The notes under the pieces were generated by a model. The model searched no databases, had not been told where the DNA came from, and saw nothing but the letters and a program-made list of their open reading frames with translations. The position numbers and the translations under genes were made by a program. 61,266 nucleotides of DNA, from the IMG/VR virus record IMGVR_UViG_3300042476_000766, positions 1-61,266 of that record. One strand, given 5' to 3'. Of this stretch, positions 47,774 through 54,778 are shown piece by piece; position 1 is the stretch's first letter; each line of letters begins with the position of its first letter. Origin of the DNA: a virus.

Positions 47774-48283
47774 ATGAATGTTTTGAGCCAAAAGCCCGAT
47801 GATTTTCGTCGTACTCCAGACGGTAAAGTTATTCAAGGTGCTAGCCACACTTGCCGTGTGCTAAATCATAAAGAGCGTAATAAGATTATTATTAAGGCTG
47901 TTTGTGATCTTAGGAAAATTAAGGATCAGTTTGATACTATAGCTTGTTGTGGCGTAAGTGGTTTGATGGTTGTTCCACAGATCGCTGAACTTCTAGATAA
48001 GCATATTTTAATTATTCGCAAAAATGAAAGATGCTACAGTGAATTTAGAACTGAGGGCGTTGCTCCTTTTCAATATGTGGTTGTTGATGATCTTGTTTGC
48101 TCTGGGGATACGATAAAGAGAATACAGAATACTATTAAGGATGAATACCCAAGAGCAATTTGTAAGGGTATTTATTTCTATATTCCAGACCAGTGTGTTT
48201 ATCGGCCAGACGAGGATGGCTCTAAACTATGCTTGAGGGATCTAAAGGCCCCGCTCCTAAACCTAGGCCACCAAAAGACTTAG
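47774..48283 (+). CDS. Phosphoribosyltransferase-like protein
   Basis: 169 residues. YVVVDDLVCSGDTIKRIQNT (about residues 95-114) is the PRPP-binding loop of type I phosphoribosyltransferases (hydrophobic strand, DD, S/T-G-x-T). The N-terminal half (ICLRKIKDQFDTIACCGVSG-like, and PQIAELLDKHILIIRKNERC) gives the Rossmann-like core. Substrate cannot be told; orotate or adenine-type enzymes are nearest in length. It follows the tRNA-like structure directly and lacks a good ribosome site. Repeat copy 16 covers the region just before its stop. Confidence 0.75.
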   Translation: MNVLSQKPDDFRRTPDGKVIQGASHTCRVLNHKERNKIIIKAVCDLRKIKDQFDTIACCGVSGLMVVPQIAELLDKHILIIRKNERCYSEFRTEGVAPFQYVVVDDLVCSGDTIKRIQNTIKDEYPRAICKGIYFYIPDQCVYRPDEDGSKLCLRDLKAPLLNLGHQKT

Positions 48284-48342
48284 GACGAACCGGGGCGGCC
48301 CCGCCCGACGTAAGTGCTTATATACCAACGACTTGCGTCACG
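48254..48342 (+). repeat. Double-hairpin element, copy 16
   Basis: Left arm TCCTAAACCTAGG...GACTTAGGA overlaps the last codons of the phosphoribosyltransferase; core CCGGGGCGGCCCCG (48290-48303); right arm GACGTAAGTGCTT...ACTTGCGTC with 9 pairs. Confidence 0.85.
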
Positions 48343-48365
48343 AAATTTTTCCGCAAGTTTGCCCC

Positions 48366-48394
48366 TTGACACTGCCGATAATAGATGGTAGAAT
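48366..48394 (+). promoter_or_regulatory. Promoter of the DUF932 gene
   Basis: TTGACA, 17-bp spacer with TGCCGATAATAGATGG, TAGAAT. Confidence 0.85.
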
Positions 48395-48437
48395 CAGCGT
48401 ATCGGAACGAAGAATCAGTAACACGAAAGGGTTGATT

Positions 48438-49385
48438 ATGCCTGCTATGGTCGAAAAGATGATGTTTGTTGGTGCTACCCCTTGGCATGGTGAGGGTACG
48501 CAGCTCGATGAGAATCCCTCTATTTCTGAGGCGATTACCGCTGCTGGTCTGGATTGGGAAGTTGGTACGAAGCCGTTGTTTACGTCGGAAGGCGAGGAAG
48601 TCAACGCCAAGGCGACTTTCCGTAAGACCGATAATAGGGTGCTGGGAGTTGTGGGTCCGCGTTATACCCCTCTCCAGAATCAAGATGCTTTTGATTGGTT
48701 CCAGCCGTTTCTGGACGCTGGCGAGTGCCAACTGCACACCGCCGGTTCGCTCAGTGAGGGCGAGAAGGTTTGGGTGTTGGCTCAACTCAATCGTGCGAAC
48801 AGCGAAATTGTTCCCGGCGATGAGGTGAGCAAGTTTATCCTGCTGAGTAACAGCCACGACGGTACAACGTCGATCCGCGTCGGATATACTCCGATCCGCG
48901 TGGTCTGCGTGAATACTCTCGCTGCTGCCCACTCCAACAAGGACAGCCAGTTGATTCGGATTCGTCACACACGCTCCAGCAAGACCAATCTGGATAACGT
49001 GCGAGACATCATGGATAATATCAACGTGCAGTTCGAGGCGACTGCGGAACAGTATAGGTTCCTCGCCTCTAAGGATTTCAATCAGAACGATATTCGTAAG
49101 TATGTCAAGATTCTGCTGGGGATTGATAAGACCCCGGACGAAGATATCAAGACTCGTACCCGCAATATCATGGATGAAATCTTGACGCTTGTGGAAGGCC
49201 CGAAGCAGAGTGCTACGAATGTTCGTGGAACATGGTGGGCTGCCTATAATGGCTTCAATGAGTATCTGAACTATAGCAAGGGTCGCACGGTGAGCAATCG
49301 CCTCGACTCACTCTGGTTCGGACAGAATGGGGTTGATAACGTCAAGGCACTCAATACCGCAGTGGAGTTTGCGAACGCCGTCTGA
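48438..49385 (+). CDS. DUF932 phage/plasmid-like protein
   Basis: 315 residues from the ATG at 48438 (CGAAAGGG upstream). MPAMVEKMMFVGATPWHGEG, then LDWEVGTKPLFTSEGEEVNA and SNSHDGTTSIRVGYTPIRVV are the recognised blocks of the DUF932 family (phage/plasmid-like protein TIGR03299), common in large phages and plasmids. It is the longest gene of the 31-50 kb block, GC-richer than its right-hand neighbours, and expressed alone from a consensus promoter to a strong terminator. Molecular function unknown. Confidence 0.9.
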   Translation: MPAMVEKMMFVGATPWHGEGTQLDENPSISEAITAAGLDWEVGTKPLFTSEGEEVNAKATFRKTDNRVLGVVGPRYTPLQNQDAFDWFQPFLDAGECQLHTAGSLSEGEKVWVLAQLNRANSEIVPGDEVSKFILLSNSHDGTTSIRVGYTPIRVVCVNTLAAAHSNKDSQLIRIRHTRSSKTNLDNVRDIMDNINVQFEATAEQYRFLASKDFNQNDIRKYVKILLGIDKTPDEDIKTRTRNIMDEILTLVEGPKQSATNVRGTWWAAYNGFNEYLNYSKGRTVSNRLDSLWFGQNGVDNVKALNTAVEFANAV

Positions 49386-49403
49386 TCTTTTCGTGTCACG
49401 ATG

Positions 49404-49451
49404 AAAAGGGGGAGGGCCGCGGCTGGGAAACTGGCTGCGGCCTTCTCTTTT
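49404..49451 (+). terminator. Terminator after the DUF932 gene
   Basis: GGAGGGCCGCGGC pairs with GCTGCGGCCTTCT around a 10-nt loop, extended by AAAAG before and CTTTT after, leaving a T-rich tail. It could work in both directions. Confidence 0.75.
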
Positions 49452-49471
49452 GGTTGCTGCGAAACGGTTCA

Positions 49472-49560
49472 CTAGACGTAAGTACTTGCAACATAAGGAC
49501 TTACGGCGAACCGGGCCGCGAAATTTTGTCGTAACTTTAGTATTCATAAGGACTTACGTC
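49472..49560 (+). repeat. Double-hairpin element, copy 17 (last)
   Basis: Left arm GACGTAAGTACTTGC...AAGGACTTACG with 7 outer pairs, core CCGGGCCGCG, right arm GTCGTAACTTTAG...AAGGACTTACG. Marks the right border of the modular region. Confidence 0.8.
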
Positions 49561-49570
49561 AAAAAAACTG

Positions 49571-49599
49571 TAGACAAGCACGGCAAATTCCGATATACT
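49571..49599 (+). promoter_or_regulatory. Promoter without an obvious gene
   Basis: TAGACA, 17-bp spacer, TATACT. The next 180 bp contain only a 10-codon frame (49628-49660) and AGTCAGC copy d. Confidence 0.45.
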
Positions 49600-49690
49600 G
49601 TAGGGGGAGTAGACGTAAGGTATTGGTATGAAAGAAGTTAGGGTAAGATTATTAAAATAGATTGTATAAAATCATATTATGATTGTCTTA

Positions 49691-49740
49691 TCTAATCCAC
49701 CGGATTTGCTGGTCTTGTTGATAGTCAGCCAAAAGTTAGG
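49691..49740 (+). repeat. AGTCAGC element, copy d
   Basis: AATCC-ACC-GGATT hairpin, GGTCTTGTTGATAGTCAGC. Confidence 0.6.
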
Positions 49741-49960
49741 ATCATTAGATTCTTTGATGATTCTAAGTCTATGATACTAAACGAGTTGCGACGAGTCCTC
49801 TCGTATGGTATACTAGTGGTATGGGAGAGTATGAGTTATTCTAATAATAGTTTTGAGATAAAGTCTCAATATTAAATTATTGTTAGATAGTTATAATCTC
49901 TACTATTTTGATAAGCTTAAGTATAGTCTGGCTTTATATGGGGCCACTTTGTTTTGTCTC

Positions 49961-50006
49961 AGCTTATCTTACGGATTTGCGGTCTTGGCGATAGTCAGCA
50001 CGAATT
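49961..50006 (+). repeat. AGTCAGC element, copy e
   Basis: CTCAGCTTATCTTACGGATT, then TTGGC-GATA-GTCAG as in copy c; the first hairpin is weaker. Confidence 0.55.
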
Positions 50007-50040
50007 CTTGGTCTATTAATTATGCAGGAGAAAATGAAAT

Positions 50041-50259
50041 ATGTCCAGAAAAGATGATCTGATTAAAAGCATGAACTATTGTATAGAGTGTGCTAAGATG
50101 AGAATACAATGGTATATGGAGACTGGTACTATGAGGTATCTTAATGAGGGAAGTGATTATTTGAGTGTTGCTAATCTTTATGTTAAAGAAATTAATAATG
50201 AGTTGAGTGGGAATTATCATATGAATCTTAGTAATGAGAAGGCTGGGGAATTTGTATGA
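50041..50259 (+). CDS. 72-residue helical small protein
   Basis: CAGGAG lies 10 bp before the ATG. MSRKDDLIKSMNYCIECAKM, helical with a later IKEINNELSG-like segment. Overlaps the next gene by 4 bp. Function unknown. Confidence 0.55.
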   Translation: MSRKDDLIKSMNYCIECAKMRIQWYMETGTMRYLNEGSDYLSVANLYVKEINNELSGNYHMNLSNEKAGEFV

Positions 50260-50441
50260 ATAAAATACTGTGCATTATAATGTTACTAATTTCCCTTGTT
50301 GTGAGTAGAAACTATAGGTATAAATGTAATACTTGTTATCTTATTTTTGAATATGGTGAACAAGGTACTAAAATTTGTCCTAGGGATGGGTCTTTTATGG
50401 TTCCTGATTATGAGGTTAATTATGCAAATAGATATAAGTAA
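50256..50441 (+). CDS. Exported/membrane zinc-ribbon-like protein
   Basis: 61 residues. MNKILCIIMLLISLVVSRNY is a signal or anchor helix; YKCNTCYLIFEYGEQGTKIC then gives C-x-x-C...C of a half rubredoxin-like ribbon. An exported zinc ribbon is unusual. Overlaps both neighbours. Confidence 0.55.
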   Translation: MNKILCIIMLLISLVVSRNYRYKCNTCYLIFEYGEQGTKICPRDGSFMVPDYEVNYANRYK

Positions 50442-50565
50442 ACAAGAGGCATGGAAACTACTAGACGCTATAAAGAACTATGTTAGTGATTATACTGTTG
50501 CTAAACCTGTTACTAAACTTTTAGATAGTGTTACTAAAAAACTCGAGAAAATTGTTCATGAGTAA
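50422..50565 (+). CDS. 47-residue helical microprotein
   Basis: ATG at 50422 inside the end of the previous gene. MQIDISKQEAWKLLDAIKNY, then a basic helix VTKLLDSVTKKLEKIVHE. Overlaps the Nudix gene by 8 bp. Function unknown. Confidence 0.45.
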   Translation: MQIDISKQEAWKLLDAIKNYVSDYTVAKPVTKLLDSVTKKLEKIVHE

Positions 50566-50962
50566 AGATCAAAAAACCTCAACCGTGGCAGTTATAGATT
50601 CCTATAAAAAGTTATTAATTTTACGTCGTGGAAAATCTGCTCCATGGATGCCCGGCCGATATTGTTTGCCCGGTGGTCATGTTGAACCTAATGAAGATAA
50701 CTCCTCTGCTGCTATTAGAGAATTAAATGAAGAAACTGGAATAAGTTATCCTATTGAAAATCTTAAGACTATTACTATTAACTACTCTAGTGGATATTCT
50801 AAAACTGTATGGATAGCAAATGTAGATATCAACAATGTATCATTGAACTGGGAGCATGATCATTATCTTTGGGTATCGTCCATGGAATCCTTTCTGGTAA
50901 GCTTGGTGCCGGGTCTGGGGACTACTATTAAAACTCTTAGTGATTCCGGCCATCTGATCTAA
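50558..50962 (+). CDS. Nudix hydrolase
   Basis: 134 residues. The Nudix box is complete: GHVEPNEDNSSAAIRELNEE followed by TGI (G-x5-E-x7-REL-x-EE-x-G-I), preceded by the typical PGRYCLPGGHV. It hydrolyses a nucleoside diphosphate linked to another moiety; substrate not inferable. Phage Nudix enzymes clean nucleotide pools or act on capped RNA and ADP-ribose. It closes a four-gene overlapping operon that starts at 50041. Confidence 0.9.
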   Translation: MSKDQKTSTVAVIDSYKKLLILRRGKSAPWMPGRYCLPGGHVEPNEDNSSAAIRELNEETGISYPIENLKTITINYSSGYSKTVWIANVDINNVSLNWEHDHYLWVSSMESFLVSLVPGLGTTIKTLSDSGHLI

Positions 50963-51494
50963 ATCCTTTAAACTCAAGGGGTTGCGGCGACCGATAGGTA
51001 TGGTATACTGGTAGAGTGGGAGGTTGGTTTTATTCTAACTTCCAAGTTTTCTTTTGTCAACCAATGAACGGAGGATTTTATTTTCTTTTCAATCGCTATC
51101 TGTTTTAGTATTGCTCTTGGTTGTGTTAGTGGTTTGCGTGGCTGATAAGTAGTTATTATAGAAGCTAAGAGTCTATAGGTCCAACATAGATAGACCAGAT
51201 AAAGTATCTAATTAGTACTCTTAGTATATAGTATAACCTCCACCCGCTGCATAATTATATTCTATTTCTATGTTTTGTCAAGCAACCAAATTTTTGTATT
51301 ATCGACATATCCGTAGTCGGACAATTGATGAGGTCTCTTTAAAAAATTGTTAAGATATTGATTTGTTTGTTATCTCACCATCTGGTATAATGATCTAGTC
51401 AACGGAGCCAAATGTTAAACGTCTTGTGAGCAAAGACGAAGAACAATTGGAATCATGGGCAAAAGTGTTTTTAACTTTAACCATGAGGTGATTT
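50963..51494 (+). other. Non-coding stretch of about 530 bp with promoters
   Basis: Contains TTGCGG-16-TATACT (50982-51009) and TTGTTT-17-TATAAT (51363-51391), a CGGAGG site at 51070 followed by an ATT-initiated hydrophobic frame of 21 codons (FFSIAICFSIALGCVSGLRG), and a 16-codon frame at 51453-51503. None is convincing as a gene. No repeat or tRNA seen. Confidence 0.35.
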
Positions 51495-51791
51495 ATGCGT
51501 GCTAGATATATTAGTGAGGTTAATCGTAAGGAAATTCAAAGAAAGTATATTGATCAGATACTTGGCGAAATGGATTTCATGCAGATTAAAGACTCTTTAC
51601 GAGATTATCTAAGTAAAGAAAAGGATAAGTCTGGAAACTATTCTTTGGAATGTGAGATAAGAAAAGAAATTCCAGAACTGTTAGTAGATAATTGGCAAGA
51701 CTTTGATAAGCCTGCTACCTTAGCCAAAAGGAAAGATAAGCATTATCATCTAGACGATCCTTCAACACAGGAGGAACTACATCATGCCTAG
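51495..51791 (+). CDS. 98-residue charged helical protein
   Basis: GAGGTGA lies 5 bp before the ATG. MRARYISEVNRKEIQRKYID and SLECEIRKEIPELLVDNWQD: highly charged, helical. Ends with HHA and overlaps the next gene by 8 bp. No family recognised. Confidence 0.55.
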   Translation: MRARYISEVNRKEIQRKYIDQILGEMDFMQIKDSLRDYLSKEKDKSGNYSLECEIRKEIPELLVDNWQDFDKPATLAKRKDKHYHLDDPSTQEELHHA

Positions 51792-52047
51792 AACTTTTAG
51801 AAGAATAATTTCTTTTGAAGTAGAGGGTGAAATTTATGATAACTCTACATCAGCAGAAGATATTCTATTAAACTATAACTGGAACTTTAAAGGATTCCAC
51901 GATAATCATGAAGATAAATGTTTCTTAGAATCATCTCATGATGATCGTCGTGGCCGTATTACTAAAGTTATTAGAAAAGATAAAATTAGTAAAACGCATA
52001 GAGCAGATACAGAAACTTTTACAGTTAATACATTAGGTGCTTTATGA
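51784..52047 (+). CDS. 87-residue small protein
   Basis: RTFRRIISFEVEGEIYDNST, then beta strands with DDRRGRITKVIRKDKISKTH. Basic, coupled to both neighbours. Function unknown. Confidence 0.5.
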   Translation: MPRTFRRIISFEVEGEIYDNSTSAEDILLNYNWNFKGFHDNHEDKCFLESSHDDRRGRITKVIRKDKISKTHRADTETFTVNTLGAL

Positions 52048-52154
52048 TTACATTACCAGTAGAGTATTGGTTTGTTGGTATTTTCATATTGTTAAGTTTG
52101 TTAACATGGATTGGATATAAATATTTTTATCTTACTCAAAATTTTAATCCATAA
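52044..52154 (+). CDS. 36-residue membrane micropeptide
   Basis: VEYWFVGIFILLSLLTWIGY is one transmembrane helix. ATGA overlap with the previous gene supports translation. Function unknown. Confidence 0.4.
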   Translation: MITLPVEYWFVGIFILLSLLTWIGYKYFYLTQNFNP

Positions 52155-52180
52155 TCCATAATTAACTATATTTAGTCTAA

Positions 52181-52250
52181 CCGATCCGGGCATTAGTCTC
52201 AGCTAATGTGCCGGATTTGGTTTTTTTGGTTGTAGTCAGCGAGATTGTAG
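52181..52250 (+). repeat. AGTCAGC element, copy f
   Basis: The first hairpin is enlarged: CCGGgCATTAG, loop, CTAATGtgCCGG, then GGTTGTAGTCAGCGAGA. Confidence 0.6.
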
Positions 52251-52270
52251 GCCCCTTAAGAAATTTGTAG

Positions 52271-52298
52271 TTGACCCTTGAAACTGTATTCCTACTAT
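52271..52298 (+). promoter_or_regulatory. Promoter of the 52351 gene
   Basis: TTGACC, 16-bp spacer, TACTAT. Confidence 0.55.
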
Positions 52299-52350
52299 AG
52301 AACATAAATCGGTCGCATGGACGCGACATACTTTAACAGGAGAAAAGTTT

Positions 52351-52566
52351 ATGATGAAGTTTGCGCTTGTGATTGCTCTTATGTTACTTGGCTCGTCAAC
52401 TTATGCTGGTGAGTGTGTTAATGGTAATTGTACACTTCGTAGTCGAACTGTCAATGTTACAAGAGAACTAGTCTCAGTTCCAGTAACAGTAACACGCCGA
52501 ACTGTTGAGGCTACTCGTAATTTTGGTCGTAGAACTGTGGCCCGCGTTCGTAGTGTTGTTCGTTGA
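52351..52566 (+). CDS. Small exported Arg/Val-rich protein
   Basis: 71 residues, ATG after AGGAGAAAAGTTT. Signal peptide MMKFALVIALMLLGSSTYAG with an Ala-x-Ala-like cleavage site; mature part ECVNGNCTLRSRTVNVTREL and RRTVEATRNFGRRTVARVRS is basic with one Cys pair. Similar Arg/Val-rich exported proteins are known to me from planctomycetes. It may bind envelope polymers or DNA outside the cytoplasm. Confidence 0.65.
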   Translation: MMKFALVIALMLLGSSTYAGECVNGNCTLRSRTVNVTRELVSVPVTVTRRTVEATRNFGRRTVARVRSVVR

Positions 52567-52632
52567 TTAATAGAAAGAGATCCGGCCGGACTTTTTCTTA
52601 TCTATAATTAATTTTTCAAGGAAGGAACTTTT

Positions 52633-52959
52633 ATGATTAGATTAGTACTATTGGTGGCATTATGCCTTTGTTCTTCAGTTGGTTATAGTCAGAATATAGT
52701 TTATAGTCAGGGTAAATATTACTCCTATTCCTCATATCAACCATCAACATCATCTGCTCAAGGTGTTGCCGAAATTCAGGCCCGCCGAAATAGCATGGGA
52801 CATTGTGGTGGAAATAATGGATATGAAGGAGTTGGTTTTAGTAGTGTAAGTTCTGATGCTGCTATTAGAAACTGTTGTTACTGGGGACAAAAGACTCCAG
52901 TAGAAATAGGAGTAGCTAAAGGTAGGAGTGGATGGTATGCTTGTGTAAGATATAGGTGA
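52633..52959 (+). CDS. Exported conserved protein with ARRNSMGHCGG motif
   Basis: 108 residues. Signal peptide MIRLVLLVALCLCSSVGYSQ. The mature C-terminal part (AEIQARRNSMGHCGGNNGYE; SDAAIRNCCYWGQKTPVEIG) resembles a small exported family with conserved Cys/His and a final GWYACVRYR, seen in planctomycetes and aquatic phages. Function unknown. AAGGAAGG precedes the ATG. Confidence 0.65.
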   Translation: MIRLVLLVALCLCSSVGYSQNIVYSQGKYYSYSSYQPSTSSAQGVAEIQARRNSMGHCGGNNGYEGVGFSSVSSDAAIRNCCYWGQKTPVEIGVAKGRSGWYACVRYR

Positions 52960-52991
52960 TTGTTTTACCTGAACATTCAGGGTTGGATTTT

Positions 52992-53195
52992 ATGGATACA
53001 GTCAGTCAAAAATACTTTATAAGACTAGATAAACAAATATCATGTGATCTTATATGCTCTCAGGTACAAAATTTAGTGACTAAATTCCAGAAATCCTTTC
53101 CTGATGTATCAGATAGTTTTATTAGTTTAGAAATAAAAAAAGTTAATCATAGTGTAGATAATATTTTATTGTTAGAACATCATAGTCCCACCTAA
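52992..53195 (+). CDS. 67-residue small protein
   Basis: ATG at 52992 chosen; a GTG at 52956 would add 12 residues and overlap the previous gene by 4 bp. MDTVSQKYFIRLDKQISCDL, alpha/beta. AGTCAGC copy g begins at its stop. Function unknown. Confidence 0.4.
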   Translation: MDTVSQKYFIRLDKQISCDLICSQVQNLVTKFQKSFPDVSDSFISLEIKKVNHSVDNILLLEHHSPT

Positions 53196-53236
53196 ACCAG
53201 CAGATTTGGTTTAAGTGGTTATAGTCAGCGAGAATT
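53191..53236 (+). repeat. AGTCAGC element, copy g
   Basis: AAACCA/TGGTTT stem, then GTGGTTATAGTCAGCGAGAA. The following ATG is 5 bp away, so the element lies in the 5' leader of the 53241 gene. Confidence 0.55.
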
Positions 53237-53240
53237 AAAT

Positions 53241-53480
53241 ATGAATAAAAAGAAACCCAAGTCTGATTCTTCTAAGCCTAAAAAGAAAACAACCCCCAAA
53301 AAGAGTTGTGGTAAGAAGTGTGGTAAGAATAATTGTTTATCAAAAGATGAAGCTCAGAAAATTTGTAACAATAAACTACCCACCTTGAAAAGCGAAGAAA
53401 TAATTCTACAACCAGAGAGCAAAGCCAACTATCTTCTTGGACTAATTAAAAAGGCTTTTGGTTATGGTTCAGATACTTAA
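53241..53480 (+). CDS. Lys-rich protein with Cys cluster
   Basis: 79 residues. A disordered Lys/Ser/Pro start precedes KKSCGKKCGKNNCLSKDEAQ, three Cys in eleven residues. The C-terminal helix includes SKANYLLGLIKKAFGYGSD. Could bind nucleic acid or metal; no family known. Overlaps the next membrane peptide by 17 bp. Confidence 0.5.
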   Translation: MNKKKPKSDSSKPKKKTTPKKSCGKKCGKNNCLSKDEAQKICNNKLPTLKSEEIILQPESKANYLLGLIKKAFGYGSDT

Positions 53481-53580
53481 TCTTTTAGGTTTTCTAGTCT
53501 TGTCTGTAATATTAGTTGAAACAACAATATATTTTTGTCATAAATTTTTTATAGACCATAATAATCCGCCCCCAAAATAA
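53464..53580 (+). CDS. 38-residue membrane micropeptide
   Basis: MVQILNLLGFLVLSVILVET, one transmembrane helix and a His/Asn/Pro tail. First of five consecutive, mostly overlapping tiny membrane genes. Function unknown. Confidence 0.4.
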   Translation: MVQILNLLGFLVLSVILVETTIYFCHKFFIDHNNPPPK

Positions 53581-53581
53581 A

Positions 53582-53716
53582 ATGACTATTATCGAAATTT
53601 TAGCCATAGCTGTTGGATGCTCAATAATAATTAGCATTATTGCTTTTGCTCTTCTTATAAGCTATTATGATCCTAATGGATCAAGCTCCAGAGATATTAA
53701 TGGATATAAGAAATGA
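53582..53716 (+). CDS. 44-residue membrane micropeptide
   Basis: MTIIEILAIAVGCSIIISII followed by AFALLISYYD, one transmembrane helix, then a polar tail. ATGA overlap with the next gene. Confidence 0.4.
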   Translation: MTIIEILAIAVGCSIIISIIAFALLISYYDPNGSSSRDINGYKK

Positions 53717-53865
53717 TAAGTTTATTTTTTCAGAATACAGTAGTAAGTAGACCACTACTACCAACATTCATTCATGATGACTTATCACGAATAGTAATAA
53801 GTATAATTGGAATTTTCTTGTTGGCCTATATTTTCAAAAGGATAGCGGACTATTATAATGCTTAA
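53713..53865 (+). CDS. 50-residue membrane micropeptide
   Basis: Polar N-terminus (VVSRPLLPTFIHDDLSRIVI) then transmembrane SIIGIFLLAYIFKRIA. Overlaps both neighbours. Confidence 0.4.
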   Translation: MISLFFQNTVVSRPLLPTFIHDDLSRIVISIIGIFLLAYIFKRIADYYNA

Positions 53866-53992
53866 TAATGATCCTCTTATATTATATGGCCCAGAGATTA
53901 TTCTTTCCTGCACCATACTACATTGGGCATTAGTTAGCTATTTACAAGATTATCTTTATGAGGACGATAATTATGACCAAAAGAAAAATTAA
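53858..53992 (+). CDS. 44-residue membrane-associated micropeptide
   Basis: MLNNDPLILYGPEIILSCTI, moderately hydrophobic, acidic end. Overlaps the preceding gene by 8 bp and the next by 20 bp; the weakest member of the series. Confidence 0.3.
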   Translation: MLNNDPLILYGPEIILSCTILHWALVSYLQDYLYEDDNYDQKKN

Positions 53993-54149
53993 TGAATTTC
54001 ATGTGCCTTTTATCAAAGAACTAGTATTTGTGGGCCTAATTACAATAGTTTCTATGGTTTCTGTGCATTTTTTAATGAAAAAAGAGATATTTAATACATC
54101 AAATTCCACCATATATACCTCTCAAGAATCCCAGATACTATCCAAGTAA
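53973..54149 (+). CDS. 58-residue membrane protein
   Basis: ATG at 53973 after GAGGACGATAATT. MTKRKINEFHVPFIKELVFV leads into a transmembrane segment (FVGLITIVSMVSVHFLM) and a polar Ser/Thr tail. Stop at the first base of an inverted repeat that ends at the next promoter. Confidence 0.45.
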   Translation: MTKRKINEFHVPFIKELVFVGLITIVSMVSVHFLMKKEIFNTSNSTIYTSQESQILSK

Positions 54150-54267
54150 GGGTTTATTAAGCTAATACGCTCTGTTTTATGGCTTAATCAATTAAAATTC
54201 ACTTATTATCTTATCCGGTGGTGAAAAATAGATTAAAGGCCACAATGGGAAATGGCCGATAAACCCT
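54149..54267 (+). repeat. Inverted repeat framing the promoter region
   Basis: AGGGTTTAT (54149-54157) and ATAAACCCT (54259-54267) are perfect inverted copies 101 bp apart; the second touches the -35 box. GGCCGAT also lies beside it. Could be an operator or a weak terminator. Confidence 0.4.
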
Positions 54268-54268
54268 C

Positions 54269-54297
54269 TTGACAACCTCTATGGTTTCTGGTATACT
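54269..54297 (+). promoter_or_regulatory. Promoter of the 54343-58422 small-gene operon
   Basis: TTGACA, 17-bp spacer, TATACT; the last strong promoter before a 4-kb run of about 20 tightly spaced genes. Confidence 0.75.
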
Positions 54298-54342
54298 AGC
54301 TACTACTGGTAATGGGAATATTTATAAGAGGTATAGTGAAAA

Positions 54343-54510
54343 ATGTATAAGAATGTATTGTTGACCGATAAAGAAATAGCCCTTCTCAAGAGTGTTATTA
54401 ATCAAACTCTACATGAGAAAATGAGCATTGACCGTAATAATTTGACCATTATTCTTAACCGTCTTAGAGGTATTCAACCCACAAAAACATATAATCAGAG
54501 TATCAATTAG
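54343..54510 (+). CDS. 55-residue helical small protein
   Basis: MYKNVLLTDKEIALLKSVIN, two helices with an ILNRLRGIQPTKTYN end; similar in style to small phage proteins that begin with an L-T-x-x-E-h-x-L-L helix. First gene of the operon. Function unknown. Confidence 0.45.
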   Translation: MYKNVLLTDKEIALLKSVINQTLHEKMSIDRNNLTIILNRLRGIQPTKTYNQSIN

Positions 54511-54514
54511 GGAA

Positions 54515-54778
54515 ATGAACCCACAAATGAACACTAAATCAAACAAGCATCATAAATCTAATATCAAAAAGGGTCATCAATCCAAAAATCAATATCAAAT
54601 TGATCATGATCTATCTTTAATCATAGATAAAATCTCTCTAAAGAATGGGGAGATGTTTAGGGTGGACTTTTGGGATAATGGTGATATTCTTAATGATTAT
54701 ATATTGGATATGAACAGGGAAACTCTAAAGGGAATGGCCGATTTTATTTATAAAATTCTTGAAGAAGAAAAGAAATGA
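54515..54778 (+). CDS. LADFIY-family small protein 1
   Basis: 87 residues. Basic, disordered start (NTKSNKHHKSNIKKGHQSKN), then a beta part and the C-terminal signature ETLKGMADFIYKILEEE shared with genes at 54775, 57440, 57631 and 57929. It overlaps the second copy by 4 bp. Function unknown. Confidence 0.55.
   Translation: MNPQMNTKSNKHHKSNIKKGHQSKNQYQIDHDLSLIIDKISLKNGEMFRVDFWDNGDILNDYILDMNRETLKGMADFIYKILEEEKK

Larger units (their letters stand above)
49600..50040 (+). other. Gene-poor stretch with two AGTCAGC elements
   Basis: No gene with a credible start is visible. It holds copies d (49691-49740) and e (49961-50006) of the AGTCAGC element and a promoter-like TTGCGA-18-TATACT at 49785-49814. 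A 60-codon frame from a TTG at 49880 crosses copy e and the start of the next gene; I do not accept it as a gene. Short non-coding transcripts are likely here. Confidence 0.4.

Noticed and set aside
31746-49560. Double-hairpin elements as true integron attC sites
   Set aside because: They lack the RYYYAAC/GTTRRRY core pair, carry an extra GC palindrome and no integrase is visible; only the analogy is kept as a hypothesis.
49880-50062. 60-codon frame starting at a TTG
   Set aside because: It has no ribosome site, contains AGTCAGC element e and runs into the well-supported gene at 50041.
51075-51143. ATT-started hydrophobic peptide after CGGAGG
   Set aside because: The ribosome site is good, but ATT starts are very rare and there is no supporting overlap; mentioned only in the non-coding stretch.
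52567-52620. TCCGGCCGGA followed by TTTTT as a terminator
   Set aside because: The palindrome has almost no loop and few pairs; too weak to list as a terminator.
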